12,328 nucleotides of DNA from an uncultured Lachnospiraceae bacterium (GTDB lineage Bacteria > Bacillota > Clostridia > Lachnospirales > Lachnospiraceae), in contig CAJTTI010000048.1 of the NCBI GenBank assembly GCA_910579225.1, positions 1 through 12,328 of the forward strand, read 5' to 3'. The notes beneath the pieces are model-generated. The model ran no database searches and was not told the origin of the DNA. It saw only the letters and a list, made by a program, of their open reading frames with translations. The stretch's first letter is position 1, and every line of letters begins with the position of its first letter. Positions 1-7,175 of this stretch are shown piece by piece. The position numbers and the translations under genes were made by a program.

Positions 1-8
1 TTTATATA

Positions 9-60
9 ACAGACAGGCGATCCGGTGGGGAACTTTCCCTTTGCCGGATCGCCTGTCTGT
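9..60 (-). terminator. Perfect 17-bp hairpin downstream of manA
   Basis: Positions 9-25 and 44-60 are exact reverse complements of each other (17 bp, GC-rich inner part) around an 18-base loop. The hairpin begins 18 bases after the manA stop codon, which suggests the transcription end of the gmd-fcl-manC-manA operon. Read on the minus strand, the bases after the stem are A/T-rich but not a clean U run. Read on the plus strand, the stem is followed by a T-rich stretch (61-75). It may therefore act in both directions, serving a convergent gene beyond the window's left end. The stem is certain. The terminator role is inferred. Confidence 0.6.
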
Positions 61-78
61 CATTTTTATCTTATTCTG

Positions 79-1083
79 TCAACAGCTTACTTTCAGAAAC
101 TGTGCTCTCCCGTGCAGTTTCAACGGAATCGAATCTGCCGGTATGAAGATACAGTCTCCTTTGAAGAAATGGATCATCTCTCCTTCTCCGAATATGGTAC
201 CACATCCCCCAATGCATAAAAGCACCTGAAAAGAATTGCTGTCCGTCTTAAAATCTGCCATCTCCCGACAGCGCTCTGTATTGATCAACTGACGCTCCGC
301 CTGAAAATATTTGCAGCGGCACAGAAGCTCTGTGGCACATCCTTTCCGATATTTTAATACCCGCATAGGCTGTCTGGGCGTGCGGCTTCCTTTCCGATTG
401 GCAACATCCAGAGCCTGAGAAATATGGAGCGCTCTGGGACATCCATTCTTATCCACACGACCATAATCATACATCCGGTAGGTCAGATTAGAACTTTCCT
501 GTATCTCTGCAATCAGCACTCCGCCGCCGATCGCATGGACCGTCCCGGGTTCAATATAGAACAAATCATCTTTTTGTACCTTGACTTTCTGAAGATACTT
601 TTCAACCGTTCCCTGCTCCAGACTCTTCTTCAGCTTCTCTTTCTCAATATCGTGATAAAAGCCGTAGATCAGCTGTGCATCCTTTGCCGCATCCAGCACA
701 TACCACATTTCCGTCTTGCCCAGAGAACCGCCTTCATGCTCTCTTGCATAATCATCATCCGGATGTACCTGTACAGAGAGGTCCTGTCTTGCATCAATAA
801 ACTTTATCAGAATCGGAAGGCCCCCGTCTGTCCTGGGATGAGTTCCCATATATTCCGGATGATCTTTCAGAACATCTGCCAGTAGTCTTCCCTTATGTTT
901 CCCACTGGCCGCCAGGCTCGGTCCGTCCGGATGAGTGGAACACTCCCAGGTCTCCGCCAGCGGCGAAAGATCAATCTCCTTGGAAAAATCATCTTTCAGA
1001 CGGCTCCCGCCCCACAGGTAATCTTTCCCCGCAGGTTTCAGGAGAAATGGATGGGCGCCAAAACCCTCACTGCTCCAGCTCAT
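79..1083 (-). CDS. manA: Mannose-6-phosphate isomerase, class I (ManA)
   Basis: A zinc-dependent cytoplasmic isomerase that interconverts fructose 6-phosphate and mannose 6-phosphate, the entry step to GDP-mannose and here to GDP-L-fucose. It has 334 residues from the start chosen, normal for the short bacterial class I type. Visible family features are the N-terminal KPAGKDYLWGG segment (16-26), SVQVHPDD (103-110, zinc ligands Gln105 and His107), KTEMWYVL (123-130, ligand Glu125), PGTVHAIGGG (179-188, ligand His183) and TYRMYDYGR (201-209). The start is uncertain: ATG at 1083 follows AAGAAG and gives a 17-base overlap with manC, while ATG at 1098 and GTG at 1104 are in frame and longer, and none has a strong ribosome binding site. 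The overlap suggests translational coupling to manC. It is the last gene of the operon, 18 bases before the hairpin at 9-60. Confidence 0.93.
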   Translation of the reverse strand: MSWSSEGFGAHPFLLKPAGKDYLWGGSRLKDDFSKEIDLSPLAETWECSTHPDGPSLAASGKHKGRLLADVLKDHPEYMGTHPRTDGGLPILIKFIDARQDLSVQVHPDDDYAREHEGGSLGKTEMWYVLDAAKDAQLIYGFYHDIEKEKLKKSLEQGTVEKYLQKVKVQKDDLFYIEPGTVHAIGGGVLIAEIQESSNLTYRMYDYGRVDKNGCPRALHISQALDVANRKGSRTPRQPMRVLKYRKGCATELLCRCKYFQAERQLINTERCREMADFKTDSNSFQVLLCIGGCGTIFGEGEMIHFFKGDCIFIPADSIPLKLHGRAQFLKVSC

Positions 1084-2383
1084 ATTTCTTCTTATCATGG
1101 ACACTGATCTCTTTGCCGAGCTGTACTTCTATGACTTTAAGCTCTGTATCTGCAATCAGTGTATGGCGGCAGCCTGCCTGCATGGTCACCACGTCGCCTT
1201 CCTGGACCGGCTGTTCCATACCGTCCACGATACTGCGGCCCTTGCCGGAGATCACAGTCCATACCTCGTCTCGTCTCTCATGACTGTGATAGTTCATCTG
1301 ATGACCGGCATTCAGCGTTACTTTGATGGTCATGCTCTCGTCTTCCACATCCAGGACCCGGAAACTTCCCCAGGATTTTTCTGCAAACATAATCTGCTGA
1401 TCAATCTCATCCACATAAGGCTTGATGTAGCTGGACTGTTCCTTATCAGACACCAGAATCCCTTCCGGACTGGCAGATACCACCACATCTTTTAATCCCA
1501 TACAGAGTACCGGCACATCCAGTTCATTGATCACATGAACATTCTCACACTGATCGTTCAAAATCGTTTTTCCAATTGACGCTTCTTCCATGGCCTCGGT
1601 CAGAGTATTCCAGGTCCCCAGGTCCTTCCATTCGCCTGCAAAGCGCATTACTTCAATATTCTCTTCTTTTTCAACCACTGCATAGTCAAAGCTGATTTTC
1701 TCAAGGGTGTCATATTTGCCGAATAAATCCTGATAATCTGTAAAATCCAGAAGTTCATGCGCCTTATCCAACACATATTTCAGCTTATAAGCAAATACGC
1801 CTCCATTCCAGAGCGCTCCGCACCGGATATACTCTTCTGCCGTCTTTACGTCCGGCTTTTCTTTGAACGTGGAGACGCGGCTTACCTGCTCCTTGTCCGT
1901 CGGAATAATATAACCATATTTTTCACTGGGATATGTGGGTTCCACTCCCATGAGTACCAAATTGGCGTTTCCCTTCTCTGCAAGCTGTCCCAGCTCCTTC
2001 AGAGCAGCAAAATAATCTTCATTTACATACGGATCCACCGGGCACACCACCACAGCTTCCTCTTCCCGAACCCCCTGCACATCATGAAGATAAGCAGTCG
2101 CCAACGCAATCGCAGGAAAAGTATCTCTTCTGCAGGGTTCCACAGAAATCCCCACATGCTCTCCCAACTGATTGTGAATTGCCGACACCTGAGTCTTGGA
2201 CGTTGCAATTGTTACCGTAGCATTCCCGTCGATCTTCCGGATCTGACGGTACACTCTCTGGACCATGGACTCATAGTCCCCTTCCGGAGTCTTGAAAATC
2301 TTAATAAACTGTTTGGAACGGATATCATTGGAAAGCGGCCAGAGACGCTTTCCGGAACCGCCGGATAATAATACAATATTCAC
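1067..2383 (-). CDS. manC: Mannose-1-phosphate guanylyltransferase with C-terminal cupin (ManC)
   Basis: Transfers GMP from GTP to mannose 1-phosphate, giving GDP-mannose, the substrate of the Gmd protein encoded two genes upstream. The 438 residues comprise a nucleotidyltransferase domain (about 1-270) and a C-terminal cupin of the type II mannose-6-phosphate isomerase kind (about 330-425). Motifs seen are the GTP-binding signature GGSGKRLWPLS (8-18) followed by SKQF (23-26), FKEKP (173-177) and NGGVFAYK (193-200). The cupin carries YHSHERRDEVW (365-375) and GDVVTMQAGCRH (396-407). The cupin could add isomerase activity, but a separate class I isomerase gene overlaps its 3' end, so that role may be redundant or lost. 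The start is GTG at 2383, preceded by a good AGAGAGGTGA site that sits inside the end of fcl. Only 4 bases separate it from the fcl stop. Confidence 0.94.
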   Translation of the reverse strand: MNIVLLSGGSGKRLWPLSNDIRSKQFIKIFKTPEGDYESMVQRVYRQIRKIDGNATVTIATSKTQVSAIHNQLGEHVGISVEPCRRDTFPAIALATAYLHDVQGVREEEAVVVCPVDPYVNEDYFAALKELGQLAEKGNANLVLMGVEPTYPSEKYGYIIPTDKEQVSRVSTFKEKPDVKTAEEYIRCGALWNGGVFAYKLKYVLDKAHELLDFTDYQDLFGKYDTLEKISFDYAVVEKEENIEVMRFAGEWKDLGTWNTLTEAMEEASIGKTILNDQCENVHVINELDVPVLCMGLKDVVVSASPEGILVSDKEQSSYIKPYVDEIDQQIMFAEKSWGSFRVLDVEDESMTIKVTLNAGHQMNYHSHERRDEVWTVISGKGRSIVDGMEQPVQEGDVVTMQAGCRHTLIADTELKVIEVQLGKEISVHDKKKYELEQ

Positions 2384-2387
2384 AGGC

Positions 2388-3332
2388 TCACCTCTCTGCT
2401 CTCATAGGATTATTCAGGAAATCTTCATAGGAAAGGCGAATACCTTCCCGAAGTTCCGTCTGGTAGGTCCATCCAAGCGCCGCGCTTTTGGATACATCCA
2501 GAAGTTTTCTCGGCGTCCCGTTTGGCTTGCTTGGATCCCAGCGAATCTCACCGGTATATCCGATCACATCCGCCACCAGCTCTGTCAGCGCCTTGATTGT
2601 CAATTCCTTGCCGGTTCCTGCGTTCACGGTCTCGTTACCACTGTAATGATTCATCAGAAACACGCAGAGATTTGCCAGATCATCCACATACAGAAATTCC
2701 CGAAGAGGACTGCCATCTCCCCAGCAGGTCACGTAGGGAAGATTCTGCTCTTTTGCCTCATGGAACCGGCGAATCAGCGCCGGAACCACATGGCTGTGAA
2801 CCGGATGATAATTGTCATTGGGACCATACAGATTGGTCGGCATCACTGAGATATAATCCGTACCATACTGCCGGTTCAGATATTCACAATATTTAAGTCC
2901 CGAAATCTTTGCCAGCGCATATGCTTCATTCGTTTTCTCAAGTTCACTGGTCAGAAGACAGCTCTCCTTCATAGGCTGCGGCGCCATCCGGGGATAGATG
3001 CAGGAAGATCCCAGAAATTCCAGCTTCTTACAGCCGTTTTTCCATGCAGAGTGAATGACGTTCATCTCCAGAATCATATTGTCATACATAAAATCTGCCA
3101 GTGCATCCTGGTTCGCCATGATACCGCCGACTTTTGCCGCTGCAAGAAATACATAGTCCGGCTTTTCCTTTTCAAAAAAAGCCTCCACCTGATCCTGACG
3201 GCACAGATCCAGTTCCTTGTGCGTACGGATGATGATATTAGTATATCCCTGCCGCTTCAATTCTCTTATGATGGCAGAGCCAACCATGCCATGGTGGCCT
3301 GCCACATAGATCTTCGCATCTTTTTTCATCAT
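2388..3332 (-). CDS. fcl: GDP-L-fucose synthase (Fcl/WcaG)
   Basis: An NADPH-dependent 3,5-epimerase/4-reductase of the short-chain dehydrogenase (extended SDR) family. It turns GDP-4-keto-6-deoxy-D-mannose into GDP-L-fucose, the last step of the de novo pathway. Its 314 residues match the usual length. The N-terminal Rossmann loop is AGHHGMVGSA (11-20; Gly12, Gly15, Gly18). The catalytic set known from the E. coli enzyme is present at an offset of two: Ser109, Cys111, Tyr138 and Lys142 in YALAK, and His181. TNLYGPNDNY (166-175) and WGDGSPLREFLYVDD (204-218) are further family segments. ATG at 3332 follows GGGAG about ten bases upstream. A second ATG directly follows, so either of two adjacent codons could be used. 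It lies 4 bases after the gmd stop and 4 bases before manC. Confidence 0.95.
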   Translation of the reverse strand: MMKKDAKIYVAGHHGMVGSAIIRELKRQGYTNIIIRTHKELDLCRQDQVEAFFEKEKPDYVFLAAAKVGGIMANQDALADFMYDNMILEMNVIHSAWKNGCKKLEFLGSSCIYPRMAPQPMKESCLLTSELEKTNEAYALAKISGLKYCEYLNRQYGTDYISVMPTNLYGPNDNYHPVHSHVVPALIRRFHEAKEQNLPYVTCWGDGSPLREFLYVDDLANLCVFLMNHYSGNETVNAGTGKELTIKALTELVADVIGYTGEIRWDPSKPNGTPRKLLDVSKSAALGWTYQTELREGIRLSYEDFLNNPMRAER

Positions 3333-3336
3333 TGCA

Positions 3337-4398
3337 TTATGCTCCCTGCTGCGCAGCTTTTACAGCTGCTTCTTTCTTTGCCAGCTCCCGGTCATGCTCT
3401 GCCATAATACGCACCAGCTCTTCATAGCTGGTCTTCTGCGGATTCCAGCCAAGAACAGTCTTCGCCTTTGTCGGATCACCCCAAAGGTTATCCACATCCG
3501 TCGGCCGGAACCACTCCGGATTTACGCATACCAGCATGCGGCCGGTAGCAGCGTCGTAGCCCTTTTCCTCCAGTCCGGAACCCTCCCAGCGAAGTTCAAT
3601 CCCGTTTGCCGCAAAGGCTTTTGTTGTAAAATCACGGACCGTATGCTGTTCTCCAGTCGCAATCACAAAATCTTCAGGCGTATGATGCTGCAGAATCAGC
3701 CACATACACTCTACATAATCTTTCGCATATCCCCAGTCACGCAGAGAATCCATATTTCCAAGCTCCAGATGATCCTGTAGCCCTTCCGCAATCCGTCCTG
3801 CCGCCAGCGTAATCTTTCTGGTGACAAAATTTTCTCCACGGCGCTCAGATTCATGGTTGAACAGAATTCCGTTTACTGCAAACATTCCATATGCTTCCCG
3901 GTACTCCTTCGTAATCCAGAAACCATACTGCTTGGCCACCGCATAGGGGCTGTATGGATGGAACGGCGTGGTCTCTCTCTGCGGAACCTCCTCAACCTTG
4001 CCATACAGCTCGGATGTGGATGCCTGATAGATCTTCGTTTTTTTCGCAAGTCCCAGGATCCGGACTGCCTCCAGGATACGCAGCACTCCAATCGCATCCA
4101 CATCCCCTGAATACTCCGGCACATCAAAAGATACCTGCACATGAGACTGCGCCGCCAGATTATAAATCTCATCCGGCTGCACCAGGCCGATAATACGGAT
4201 CAGAGATGAAGAATCCGACAGATCTCCGTCATGCAGCGTAACTGCATGTTTCTCCAGAAGGTGATCAATTCTGGACGTATTGGAGATAGATGCCCTTCTT
4301 GTCATCCCGTGAACCTCGTATCCTTTCTCCAGAAGAAACTCAGCCAGATAAGAACCATCCTGTCCTGTAATACCAGTAATCAACGCTTTTTTAGCCAT
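3337..4398 (-). CDS. gmd: GDP-mannose 4,6-dehydratase (Gmd)
   Basis: An NADP(H)-dependent extended SDR enzyme that converts GDP-D-mannose to GDP-4-keto-6-deoxy-D-mannose, the committed step to GDP-L-fucose (or GDP-rhamnose and related sugars; the adjacent fcl points to fucose). It has 353 residues. The cofactor loop is TGITGQDGSY (8-17; Gly9, Gly12, Gly15). The catalytic residues appear at the places expected from E. coli GMD, shifted by four: Thr128 and Glu130 in QASTSELYG, and Tyr152 and Lys156 in YAVAK. NHESERRGENFVTRK (181-195) is the conserved substrate/NADP-binding segment. The last dozen residues are an Ala/Lys-rich tail of no clear function. ATG at 4398 follows GAGGG nine bases upstream. 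It is the first gene of the operon, behind the 190-base leader at 4399-4588. Confidence 0.96.
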   Translation of the reverse strand: MAKKALITGITGQDGSYLAEFLLEKGYEVHGMTRRASISNTSRIDHLLEKHAVTLHDGDLSDSSSLIRIIGLVQPDEIYNLAAQSHVQVSFDVPEYSGDVDAIGVLRILEAVRILGLAKKTKIYQASTSELYGKVEEVPQRETTPFHPYSPYAVAKQYGFWITKEYREAYGMFAVNGILFNHESERRGENFVTRKITLAAGRIAEGLQDHLELGNMDSLRDWGYAKDYVECMWLILQHHTPEDFVIATGEQHTVRDFTTKAFAANGIELRWEGSGLEEKGYDAATGRMLVCVNPEWFRPTDVDNLWGDPTKAKTVLGWNPQKTSYEELVRIMAEHDRELAKKEAAVKAAQQGA

Positions 4399-4440
4399 CC
4401 TTATTTTCCCTCAACTTTCTTTCATAATTCATGGAACTTT

Positions 4441-4468
4441 GTTATATATTGTAATCATTTCCTGTCAT
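4441..4468 (-). promoter_or_regulatory. Predicted promoter of the gmd operon
   Basis: On the minus strand an ATGACA box (4468 to 4463) and a TATAAC box (4446 to 4441) are separated by 16 bases, and each matches the sigma-A consensus at five of six bases. They sit 43 bases upstream of the gmd start codon, in an A/T-rich stretch. This is the best candidate in the pgcA-gmd gap (4399-4588). It would let the fucose operon be transcribed separately from the mutase gene. No clear terminator is seen between the two genes, so read-through from upstream is also possible. Confidence 0.45.
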
Positions 4469-4472
4469 TTTA

Positions 4473-4487
4473 ATAAATAATATTTAT
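4473..4487. repeat. A/T-only palindrome upstream of the gmd promoter
   Basis: Positions 4473-4479 and 4481-4487 are perfect inverted 7-mers around a single central base, lying just upstream of the predicted -35 box at 4463-4468. The position suits an operator or an UP-like element. However, the repeat is made only of A and T in an A/T-rich region, so chance is a real possibility. Confidence 0.25.
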
Positions 4488-4522
4488 CTTTTTAAGAGAG
4501 TATCTTGGAAATAACTAGCACA

Positions 4523-4567
4523 ATATTGACTTTTACATCACCAGGCAGACTCCGGCGCTGTCAATAT
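4523..4567. repeat. Inverted repeat ATATTGAC / GTCAATAT between pgcA and gmd
   Basis: An exact 8-bp inverted repeat has arms at 4523-4530 and 4560-4567 around a 29-base loop, 21 bases after the pgcA stop codon. On the minus strand it is not followed by a U run, so it is a poor intrinsic terminator. It could be a leader structure or a pair of half-sites. No function is assigned. Confidence 0.3.
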
Positions 4568-4588
4568 CCGCACGATACCAAAAGGCAG

Positions 4589-6313
4589 TTATTTTACAAT
4601 CTCTCTCATTGCGTCTTTCAGCCCTTCCAGCGCTTTCTCAGCTGCATCCAGACTTCTTTCTTTCACGCCCATGTAGAATTTTACCTTTGGTTCTGTTCCA
4701 GACGGCCGTACACAGCACCAGGCGCCACCTTCCAGCTCATAATAAAGCACATTGGATTTTGGAAGCCCCGTGGGCGTCACCTTCCCGGAAGCCAGTTCCA
4801 GGCGCGTATCCGCTTCGTAATCCCGAAGCGCCGCCACCTCATACGCCCCGATCTTTTTAAGCGGCTCTTTCCTCATATCTTCCAGAATCTTCTGGATTCG
4901 CTCTGCTCCATCTACCCCTTTCATAGTGATGGACACCAGATCCTCTTTATAATATCCGTATTTCTGGTAGATCTTCAGCATCTGATCCCAAAGCGTCAGT
5001 CCTTTTTCCTTATAATAAGCTGCTGCCTCGCACAGGGCCATGACCGCCACAACTGCATCCTTATCCCTTGCATGGGTTCCCACCAGGCAGCCATAACTCT
5101 CTTCGTAACCAAACAAATATTCATGGGAGCCGGTCTCTTCAAAGAACTTGATCTGTTCGCCGATGTATTTAAAACCGGTAAGCACTTCGATGACTTCCAC
5201 ACCATATTCCTTTGCGATTCCGTCCGCCATATCTGAAGACACAATCGTCTTCACCAGTGCACCGTTCTTCGGAAGTTTTCCCAGCTCTTTGCGCACACTT
5301 AACTCATATTCTGCAATCAGAAGTCCGGACATATTTCCGGTAAAGGGAATGTATGATCCGGTCTTTGCATCTTTCGCGTAGACGCCAAGCCGGTCCGCAT
5401 CCGGGTCGGTGGCCAATACCAGATCTGCATCCGTCTTTTCTGCCAGCTTAAGAGCCAGTGCAAACGCCTTCGGATCTTCGGGATTCGGATAGGATACGGT
5501 GGAGAAATTGCCGTCCGGCAGCTCCTGCTCCGGCACCACCTGCACATTGGTAAATCCAAGTTCCCGAAGCACCCTGCGTACCGGAAGATTGCCAGTTCCA
5601 TGAAGCGGCGTATAGACAATTTTCAGGCTGTCTGCCATTTTTCGGATTGATTCCGGACTCAGAACAAGCTTTTTCAGTTCTTCCATATAGCGGTCGTCAA
5701 TTTCCTGTCCAATGACACGGAACAGCCCTTTCTCTTCTGCCTCGGCCCGTCCCATCATCCTGATATCAGCAAAATCTGTCACTGCATTTACTTCCGCAAT
5801 AATCTCTTTATCCTTTGGCGCTGTAATCTGCGCGCCGTCTTCCCAATATACTTTATAGCCGTTATACTCCGACGGATTATGGCTGGCCGTGATGACAATA
5901 CCCGCAATGCAGCCAAGTTCCCGAAGTGCAAAAGACAGCTCCGGTGTGGGACGCAGCGTCTCGAAACGGTATGTCCGGATCCCGTTTGCATTCAGACAAA
6001 GTGCAGCCTGCTCGGAAAATTCCACAGACATATTTCGGGAATCGAAAGCGATAGCAACTCCTTTCTCTTCCCCTCCCTGTTTCCGGATATAATTCGCCAA
6101 TCCCTGGGTAGCTTTCGTCACTGTATACACATTCATTCGATTGGTACCCGCTCCGATCACTCCCCGAAGTCCTCCGGTTCCAAAGGACAGATCTTTGTAG
6201 AACCGGTCCTCAATCTCCTTCTCTTCACCGGCAATCCCCTGAAGCTCCTCTTTTGTCGCCTCATCAAAAATTAGATCCGTACACCACTGTTCATATTTTT
6301 CTTTGTAACTCAT
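4589..6313 (-). CDS. pgcA: Alpha-phosphohexomutase (phosphoglucomutase/phosphomannomutase, PgcA type)
   Basis: Interconverts hexose 1- and 6-phosphates through a phosphoserine. Glucose phosphates are the usual substrates of the PgcA type. Mannose 6-phosphate to mannose 1-phosphate is likely here, because the downstream fucose operon lacks any other gene for that step. It has 574 residues, close to Bacillus PgcA. The four family loops are all present: TASHNP (142-147, catalytic Ser144), metal-binding DPDADR (303-308), sugar-binding GYEESYG (402-408) and phosphate-binding RPSGTEP (536-542). GTGGLRG (46-52) is the typical N-terminal segment. ATG at 6313 is chosen because GGAGG lies seven bases upstream. 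A longer in-frame ATG at 6337 would put that site inside the gene. It lies 60 bases downstream of the Nudix gene, in the same orientation and probably cotranscribed. Confidence 0.93.
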   Translation of the reverse strand: MSYKEKYEQWCTDLIFDEATKEELQGIAGEEKEIEDRFYKDLSFGTGGLRGVIGAGTNRMNVYTVTKATQGLANYIRKQGGEEKGVAIAFDSRNMSVEFSEQAALCLNANGIRTYRFETLRPTPELSFALRELGCIAGIVITASHNPSEYNGYKVYWEDGAQITAPKDKEIIAEVNAVTDFADIRMMGRAEAEEKGLFRVIGQEIDDRYMEELKKLVLSPESIRKMADSLKIVYTPLHGTGNLPVRRVLRELGFTNVQVVPEQELPDGNFSTVSYPNPEDPKAFALALKLAEKTDADLVLATDPDADRLGVYAKDAKTGSYIPFTGNMSGLLIAEYELSVRKELGKLPKNGALVKTIVSSDMADGIAKEYGVEVIEVLTGFKYIGEQIKFFEETGSHEYLFGYEESYGCLVGTHARDKDAVVAVMALCEAAAYYKEKGLTLWDQMLKIYQKYGYYKEDLVSITMKGVDGAERIQKILEDMRKEPLKKIGAYEVAALRDYEADTRLELASGKVTPTGLPKSNVLYYELEGGAWCCVRPSGTEPKVKFYMGVKERSLDAAEKALEGLKDAMREIVK

Positions 6314-6373
6314 CTTTCTTCCTCCATCTGATAACATGATTTATTGACACTGGACTGCAGAAAAAAATATTCT

Positions 6374-6988
6374 TCATAGTTCCAGAAATCCGAAAGGCTT
6401 ACGGTCATCCATATGAAGATATTGCATCATAAGATAAGCCCCTCGAAGAGACACCCTTTCTTCTGACAAGATTCTGCGCACCTGTGTACGATCCGCCAGC
6501 AATACCTGAATCTGCTCCGTAGGTTCACATGCAGACAATCCCTCTGCAGGCTCCACTGTCCCATATACGGCACAACTGGTTTCATCCGTAAATCCCGGTC
6601 CCAGAAAAAACGGACGCCGAAAACAGGCATCTCCGCCAGTATACTCCTCAAATACAAATCCTGTCTCTTCCCGCATCTCCCGCACTGCCGCTCTGCCTGG
6701 TGTTTCTCCTGGGTCCACGAGACCTGCCGGAAGTGCATACACCTTTGCATCCAACGGGTAACGATACTCTCTGATCAGCACCAGACGTGGAGTCAACTCC
6801 CTCGTCAGAGCATAGATCACAATTCCTTCCGGATCCAGTCCCTTGGTGGAAATCTTCAACTTTTCCTCAGGATTCCTGGATGCAAAATAATAATCAAACA
6901 GATTTCCTTCCGTGTCCCTGGCATCAATATGGTATAAATTCAGATGCACATTATCGGTAAGCTTTTGCACGGCACCTGTCTTTCTCAT
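6374..6988 (-). CDS. Nudix hydrolase, ADP-ribose pyrophosphatase type
   Basis: Probably hydrolyses ADP-ribose or a related nucleoside diphosphate sugar to AMP and a sugar phosphate. The exact substrate cannot be read from sequence. It has 204 residues from the chosen start. The complete Nudix box runs from Gly89 to Phe111 in this numbering and contains GLVDPGE and REMREETG, fitting GX5EX7REUXEEXGU. The upstream LVLIREYRYPLDAKVYALPAG segment and the downstream GPGFTDE motif are typical of the ADP-ribose group. ATG at 6988 is preferred because the GAGGGG ribosome binding site then lies six bases away. The ATG at 6994, two codons longer, abuts that site directly. A strong promoter lies at 7036-7064. 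The gene leads into pgcA, but a link to sugar-nucleotide metabolism is only suggested by position. Confidence 0.9.
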   Translation of the reverse strand: MRKTGAVQKLTDNVHLNLYHIDARDTEGNLFDYYFASRNPEEKLKISTKGLDPEGIVIYALTRELTPRLVLIREYRYPLDAKVYALPAGLVDPGETPGRAAVREMREETGFVFEEYTGGDACFRRPFFLGPGFTDETSCAVYGTVEPAEGLSACEPTEQIQVLLADRTQVRRILSEERVSLRGAYLMMQYLHMDDRKPFGFLEL

Positions 6989-7035
6989 CTCCATCCCCTC
7001 TCTGTTTCAATAATATTTCATTCATTTTTGTTTCT

Positions 7036-7064
7036 ATTCTATAAGAAAATCTCTTAAATATCAA
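7036..7064 (-). promoter_or_regulatory. Sigma-A promoter for the Nudix-pgcA genes
   Basis: On the minus strand TTGATA (7064 to 7059) and TAGAAT (7041 to 7036) are separated by exactly 17 bases. Each box matches consensus at five of six positions. It lies 47 bases upstream of the chosen Nudix start. It is back to back with the MATE promoter at 7093-7121, with 28 bases between the two -35 boxes. Confidence 0.65.
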
Positions 7065-7092
7065 ATGAAAAAAACAGAAAGGGAAAATTCTC

Positions 7093-7121
7093 TTGACGAA
7101 CAATAAAAGCCGTTCTATATT
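7093..7121 (+). promoter_or_regulatory. Sigma-A promoter for the MATE transporter gene
   Basis: TTGACG (7093-7098) and TATATT (7116-7121) are separated by exactly 17 bases. Each box is one mismatch from consensus. The -10 box ends 54 bases before the MATE start codon, leaving a short leader. The leader contains no clear attenuator or riboswitch. Confidence 0.65.
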
Positions 7122-7175
7122 AGAAGATATCTTTGGAAAAACTGTCTTAAAATACAGAAAATGGAGGAGACGAAG

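Noticed and set aside
1..60. End of a transposon or attachment site
   Set aside because: The inverted repeat is a compact hairpin with an 18-base loop. No transposase, integrase or target duplication is visible.
424..885. 153-codon plus-strand ORF
   Set aside because: It is antisense to manA, with no domain and no ribosome binding site.
1757..2368. 203-codon plus-strand ORF
   Set aside because: It lies wholly antisense to manC, has no ribosome binding site or recognisable domain, and looks like a shadow of the well-supported minus-strand gene.
4505..5236. 243-codon plus-strand ORF
   Set aside because: It is mostly antisense to the phosphohexomutase gene, whose active-site motifs are all intact. 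The Cys/His/Phe-rich translation matches no family.
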